From NCBI GenBank assembly GCA_902783795.1, contig CACZSO010000147.1, positions 1 through 8,213 on the forward strand: a stretch of 8,213 bases of DNA, read 5' to 3'. Of this stretch, positions 6,868 through 8,213 are shown piece by piece. Made by a program: the position numbers and the translations under genes. How positions within the stretch are numbered: the first letter of the stretch is position 1; the number at the start of each line of letters is the position of its first letter. The notes beneath the pieces are model-generated. The model was not told where the DNA came from. It ran no database searches and saw only the letters and a list, made by a program, of their open reading frames with translations. Source of the stretch: an uncultured Eubacteriales bacterium. Its GTDB lineage: Bacteria; Bacillota; Clostridia; Lachnospirales; Lachnospiraceae.

Positions 6868-6897
6868 AAAAAAGGGGGTTGACGACCCCCTTTTTTT
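6868..6897 (+). terminator. Intrinsic terminator after the CarD-family gene
   Basis: AAAAAAGGGGG (6868-6878) pairs perfectly with CCCCCTTTTTT (6886-6896) around a seven-base loop TTGACGA, and a seven-T run ends at 6897. It lies 31 bases after the stop codon. The loop is itself the -35 hexamer of the following promoter. Confidence 0.93.
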
Positions 6898-6907
6898 GTG
6901 GTAAAGT
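6879..6907 (+). promoter_or_regulatory. Sigma-A type promoter for rpmG-secE-nusG, with -35 in the terminator loop
   Basis: TTGACG (6879-6884) and TAAAGT (6902-6907) are separated by exactly 17 bases. TG at 6899-6900 gives an extended -10 (TGGTAAAGT). The -35 is the loop of the preceding terminator, and its C5T7 arm lies in the spacer. The predicted start point is near 6914, giving a leader of about 70 bases. Confidence 0.85.
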
Positions 6908-6942
6908 ATTTAGGCGTGTTTATGGGTGAAGTATGCCTAAAT
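6908..6942 (+). repeat. Perfect 8-base inverted repeat next to the rpmG promoter
   Basis: ATTTAGGC (6908-6915) and GCCTAAAT (6935-6942) are exact reverse complements separated by 19 bases. The left half begins right after the -10 hexamer and covers the predicted start point, so it could act as a DNA operator rather than as an RNA hairpin. A second possible pairing, GCGTG (6914-6918) with CACGC (6943-6947), competes with it. Function is not shown. Confidence 0.5.
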
Positions 6943-6983
6943 CACGCAAAGCCTGTTCAAAAAGTAATTAACGGAGGTAAAAA

Positions 6984-7133
6984 ATGCGGGTTAGAATTAC
7001 ATTGGAATGCACGGAATGCCATCAGCGCAATTATAATCTGACAAAAGAAAAGAAGAACCATCCTGAAAGAATGGAAACTAAGAAATACTGCAGGTTCTGT
7101 CAGAGACATACCATGCATAAGGAAACCAAATAA
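6984..7133 (+). CDS. rpmG: 50S ribosomal protein L33, zinc-binding (C+) form
   Basis: The 49-residue product MRVRITLECTECHQRNYNLT... ends in HTMHKETK and is typical of clostridial L33. Two CxxC pairs (C9/C12 and C36/C39) form the zinc-ribbon ligands, so this is the zinc-dependent form rather than the cysteine-free paralogue. The ribosome binding site GGAGG (6973-6977) is six bases before the ATG. It is the first gene of the rpmG-secE-nusG unit, a standard order in Firmicutes, and lies downstream of the terminator-embedded promoter. Confidence 0.97.
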   Translation: MRVRITLECTECHQRNYNLTKEKKNHPERMETKKYCRFCQRHTMHKETK

Positions 7134-7157
7134 GCAGGATAAGACAGGAGAGAGGTT

Positions 7158-7379
7158 ATGCCTAAGAAAAGCACCGAAAAGAAGAATGTCTTGTCTAAGC
7201 TTAAAGACTGGTTTAAAAGTCTTAAATCGGAAGTAAGGAAGATTTTCTGGCCGAATAAAGAAGCGGTCCTGAAACAGTCCACAGCCGTCGTCATCATTTC
7301 TGTTATCCTGAGTGCTTTCATTCGTCTTATCGATGTAGTTTCGCAGCTGATCATCAAAGCTGTGGGATCGATTTTCTGA
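7158..7379 (+). CDS. secE: Preprotein translocase subunit SecE
   Basis: SecE is the small essential subunit that clamps SecY in the membrane translocon. The 73 residues are of normal length for Gram-positive SecE. A Lys-rich start is followed by an amphipathic helix (about 12-30) with the family motif EVRKIFWPNKEAVLKQS (25-41). A single C-terminal transmembrane helix spans about 42-66 (TAVVIISVILSAFIRLIDVV). A strong ribosome binding site (AGGAGAGAGG, 7146-7155) precedes the ATG. It lies 24 bases after rpmG and 11 before nusG, as is usual. Confidence 0.96.
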   Translation: MPKKSTEKKNVLSKLKDWFKSLKSEVRKIFWPNKEAVLKQSTAVVIISVILSAFIRLIDVVSQLIIKAVGSIF

Positions 7380-7390
7380 CGAGGTGACTC

Positions 7391-7909
7391 ATGGAAGAGG
7401 CAAAGTGGTACGTCGTACATACGTATTCCGGTTATGAGAACAAGGTCAAGGCAGACCTTGAAAAAACCATTATCAACCGTAACCTCCAGGAGCAGATCCT
7501 GGACGTCTCCGTCCCCACGGAGCAGGTGGCGGAAGTGAAGAACGGTGTTAAAAAAGTCTATGACCGCAAGCTTTTCCCCGGTTATGTGCTGGTCCATATG
7601 ATCATGAATGATGAGACCTGGTACGTAGTCAGGAATACACGCGGTGTCACAGGCTTCGTAGGCCCGGGATCACGGCCGGTTCCTTTAAGTGAGAACGAGA
7701 TGGCTTCACTCGGTATGGGTGAAAAGAAGACGGTGAACGTAGATTTCGAAGTCGGCGATGAAGTCGTGGCGACGACAGGCGCATGGCGCGACACCGCAGG
7801 GAAGATCGCGAACATCAACCGCCAGCGTCAGACCGTGACCATCATGGTAGAAATGTTCGGCCGGGAGACCCCGGTGGAACTGAGATTTACGGAAGTTAAG
7901 AAAAAGTAA
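7391..7909 (+). CDS. nusG: Transcription termination/antitermination factor NusG
   Basis: NusG binds elongating RNA polymerase and modulates pausing and termination. The 172 residues contain an N-terminal NGN domain (about 4-110) with KWYVVHTYSGYENKVK (5-20), DRKLFPGYVLVHM (58-70) and TRGVTGFVG (83-91). A C-terminal KOW domain (about 120-170) follows with VGDEVV, GAWRDTAGKI and the conserved MFGRETPVEL (155-164). The KOW loop reads GAWRDTAG where many homologues have GPFxGxxG, a mild divergence. GAGGTG (7381-7386) is four bases before the ATG and lies just after the secE stop. Confidence 0.97.
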   Translation: MEEAKWYVVHTYSGYENKVKADLEKTIINRNLQEQILDVSVPTEQVAEVKNGVKKVYDRKLFPGYVLVHMIMNDETWYVVRNTRGVTGFVGPGSRPVPLSENEMASLGMGEKKTVNVDFEVGDEVVATTGAWRDTAGKIANINRQRQTVTIMVEMFGRETPVELRFTEVKKK

Positions 7910-7923
7910 GGGCAGAGCCCTTA
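7907..7923 (+). other. Perfect hairpin over the nusG stop codon
   Basis: TAAGGGC (7907-7913) and GCCCTTA (7917-7923) form seven uninterrupted base pairs around the loop AGA. No T-tract follows, so it is not an ordinary terminator. It immediately precedes the rplK leader fold and may insulate it from nusG translation or act as an RNA-processing or stability element. Confidence 0.6.
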
Positions 7924-7924
7924 C

Positions 7925-7970
7925 TGTGGGAGGCCGAACTTAAAAAGCCGGCCGAAGCTAAATTACCACA
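7925..7970 (+). promoter_or_regulatory. Candidate L1-binding autoregulatory leader of the rplK(-rplA) operon
   Basis: The outer helix TGTGG (7925-7929) / CCACA (7966-7970) and inner helix GGCCG (7932-7936) / CGGCC (7949-7953) are separated by an asymmetric internal loop: GA on the 5' side and a longer 3' side containing CTAAATTA. A GTGGGAG...ACCAC fold just before the rplK ribosome binding site is the pattern I associate with the Firmicute L11-L1 operon leader, where free L1 represses its own mRNA. The two helices are seen directly; L1 binding is inferred. Confidence 0.6.
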
Positions 7971-7985
7971 AAGGAGGCCAGAAAC

Positions 7986-8213
7986 ATGGCAAAAAAGATT
8001 GAAGGTTTCATTAAACTGCAGATTGCAGCCGGTAAAGCGACTCCGGCTCCGCCTGTAGGTCCCGCACTGGGCCAGCACGGCGTGAACATTGTCCAGTTTA
8101 CTAAAGAATTCAACGCGAAAACAGCTGATAAGGGTGATACCATCATCCCTGTAGTCATTACTGTTTACGCTGACAAGAGCTTCAGCTTCATCCTGAAGAC
8201 TCCTCCCGCGGCA
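7986..8213 (+). CDS. rplK: 50S ribosomal protein L11, 5' part (runs off window)
   Basis: The first 76 codons of L11 are present; the protein continues past the window edge. The N-terminal domain is highly conserved: KLQIAAGKATPAPPVGPALG (10-29) with P22 and P26 of the thiostrepton-site loop, then QHGVNIVQFTKEFNAKT, PVVITVYADKSFSFILKTPPAA. L11 forms the GTPase-associated stalk base with 23S rRNA and takes part in factor binding. The ribosome binding site AAAGGAGG ends eight bases before the ATG. It follows nusG by 76 bases that contain the leader structures; no separate promoter is evident, so it may be co-transcribed with nusG. rplA would be expected next. Confidence 0.97.
   Translation, partial: MAKKIEGFIKLQIAAGKATPAPPVGPALGQHGVNIVQFTKEFNAKTADKGDTIIPVVITVYADKSFSFILKTPPAA

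Noticed and set aside
7907..7923. Hairpin after nusG as an intrinsic terminator
   Set aside because: No T-tract follows the stem; the next bases are CTGTGGGAGG.
7986..8213. Ala instead of Pro at residue 14 of L11 (LQIAAGK)
   Set aside because: Ala here also occurs in ordinary L11, including E. coli as I recall it, so it is normal variation. The functional P22 and P26 are intact.

Overview
The window reads as chromosomal DNA of a Gram-positive Firmicute, most likely a clostridial relative of the Lachnospiraceae. The basis is the strong AGGAGG-type ribosome binding sites, tightly packed genes all on the + strand, the rpmG-secE-nusG-rplK order, a four-cysteine L33 of clostridial type, and a CarD-family regulator. 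This placement is inferred from sequence character and was not searched. I see no mobile element, CRISPR array, tRNA or rRNA.

Region 1 (1-6201) looks like the distal part of one operon. It holds the end of a membrane-anchored protein with a very acidic tail, then a glycogen branching enzyme of the eukaryote-like type (GH13_8). Next come a secreted lipoprotein with two SH3b domains and an NlpC/P60 peptidase domain, a compact ATP-grasp ligase-like protein, a 47-residue charged protein, and a zinc-ribbon/TPR membrane protein with an acidic Pro/Glu tail. Gene junctions are overlaps or gaps of at most 16 bases. The set looks envelope-oriented, with glgB as an apparent outsider.

Region 2 (6202-6983) holds a CarD-family transcription regulator as a single-gene unit. 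It is flanked by two intergenic regions that share one design: an intrinsic terminator whose hairpin contains the -35 hexamer of the next promoter. In both, the T-tract lies in a 17-base spacer and the -10 is of the extended TGn type. This duplicated terminator-promoter overlap is the most distinctive signal here.

Region 3 (6984-8213) is the conserved translation/secretion/transcription block rpmG, secE, nusG and the start of rplK. The nusG-rplK gap contains a two-helix RNA fold resembling the L1-binding autoregulatory leader of the L11-L1 operon, preceded by a perfect 7-bp hairpin over the nusG stop codon.

I did not find a clear new defence or mobile system. The best candidates for undescribed biology are the twin terminator-promoter overlaps, the NlpC/P60 plus ATP-grasp plus 47-aa plus zinc-ribbon/TPR gene set, and the dyad and possible mini-ORF in the rpmG leader.
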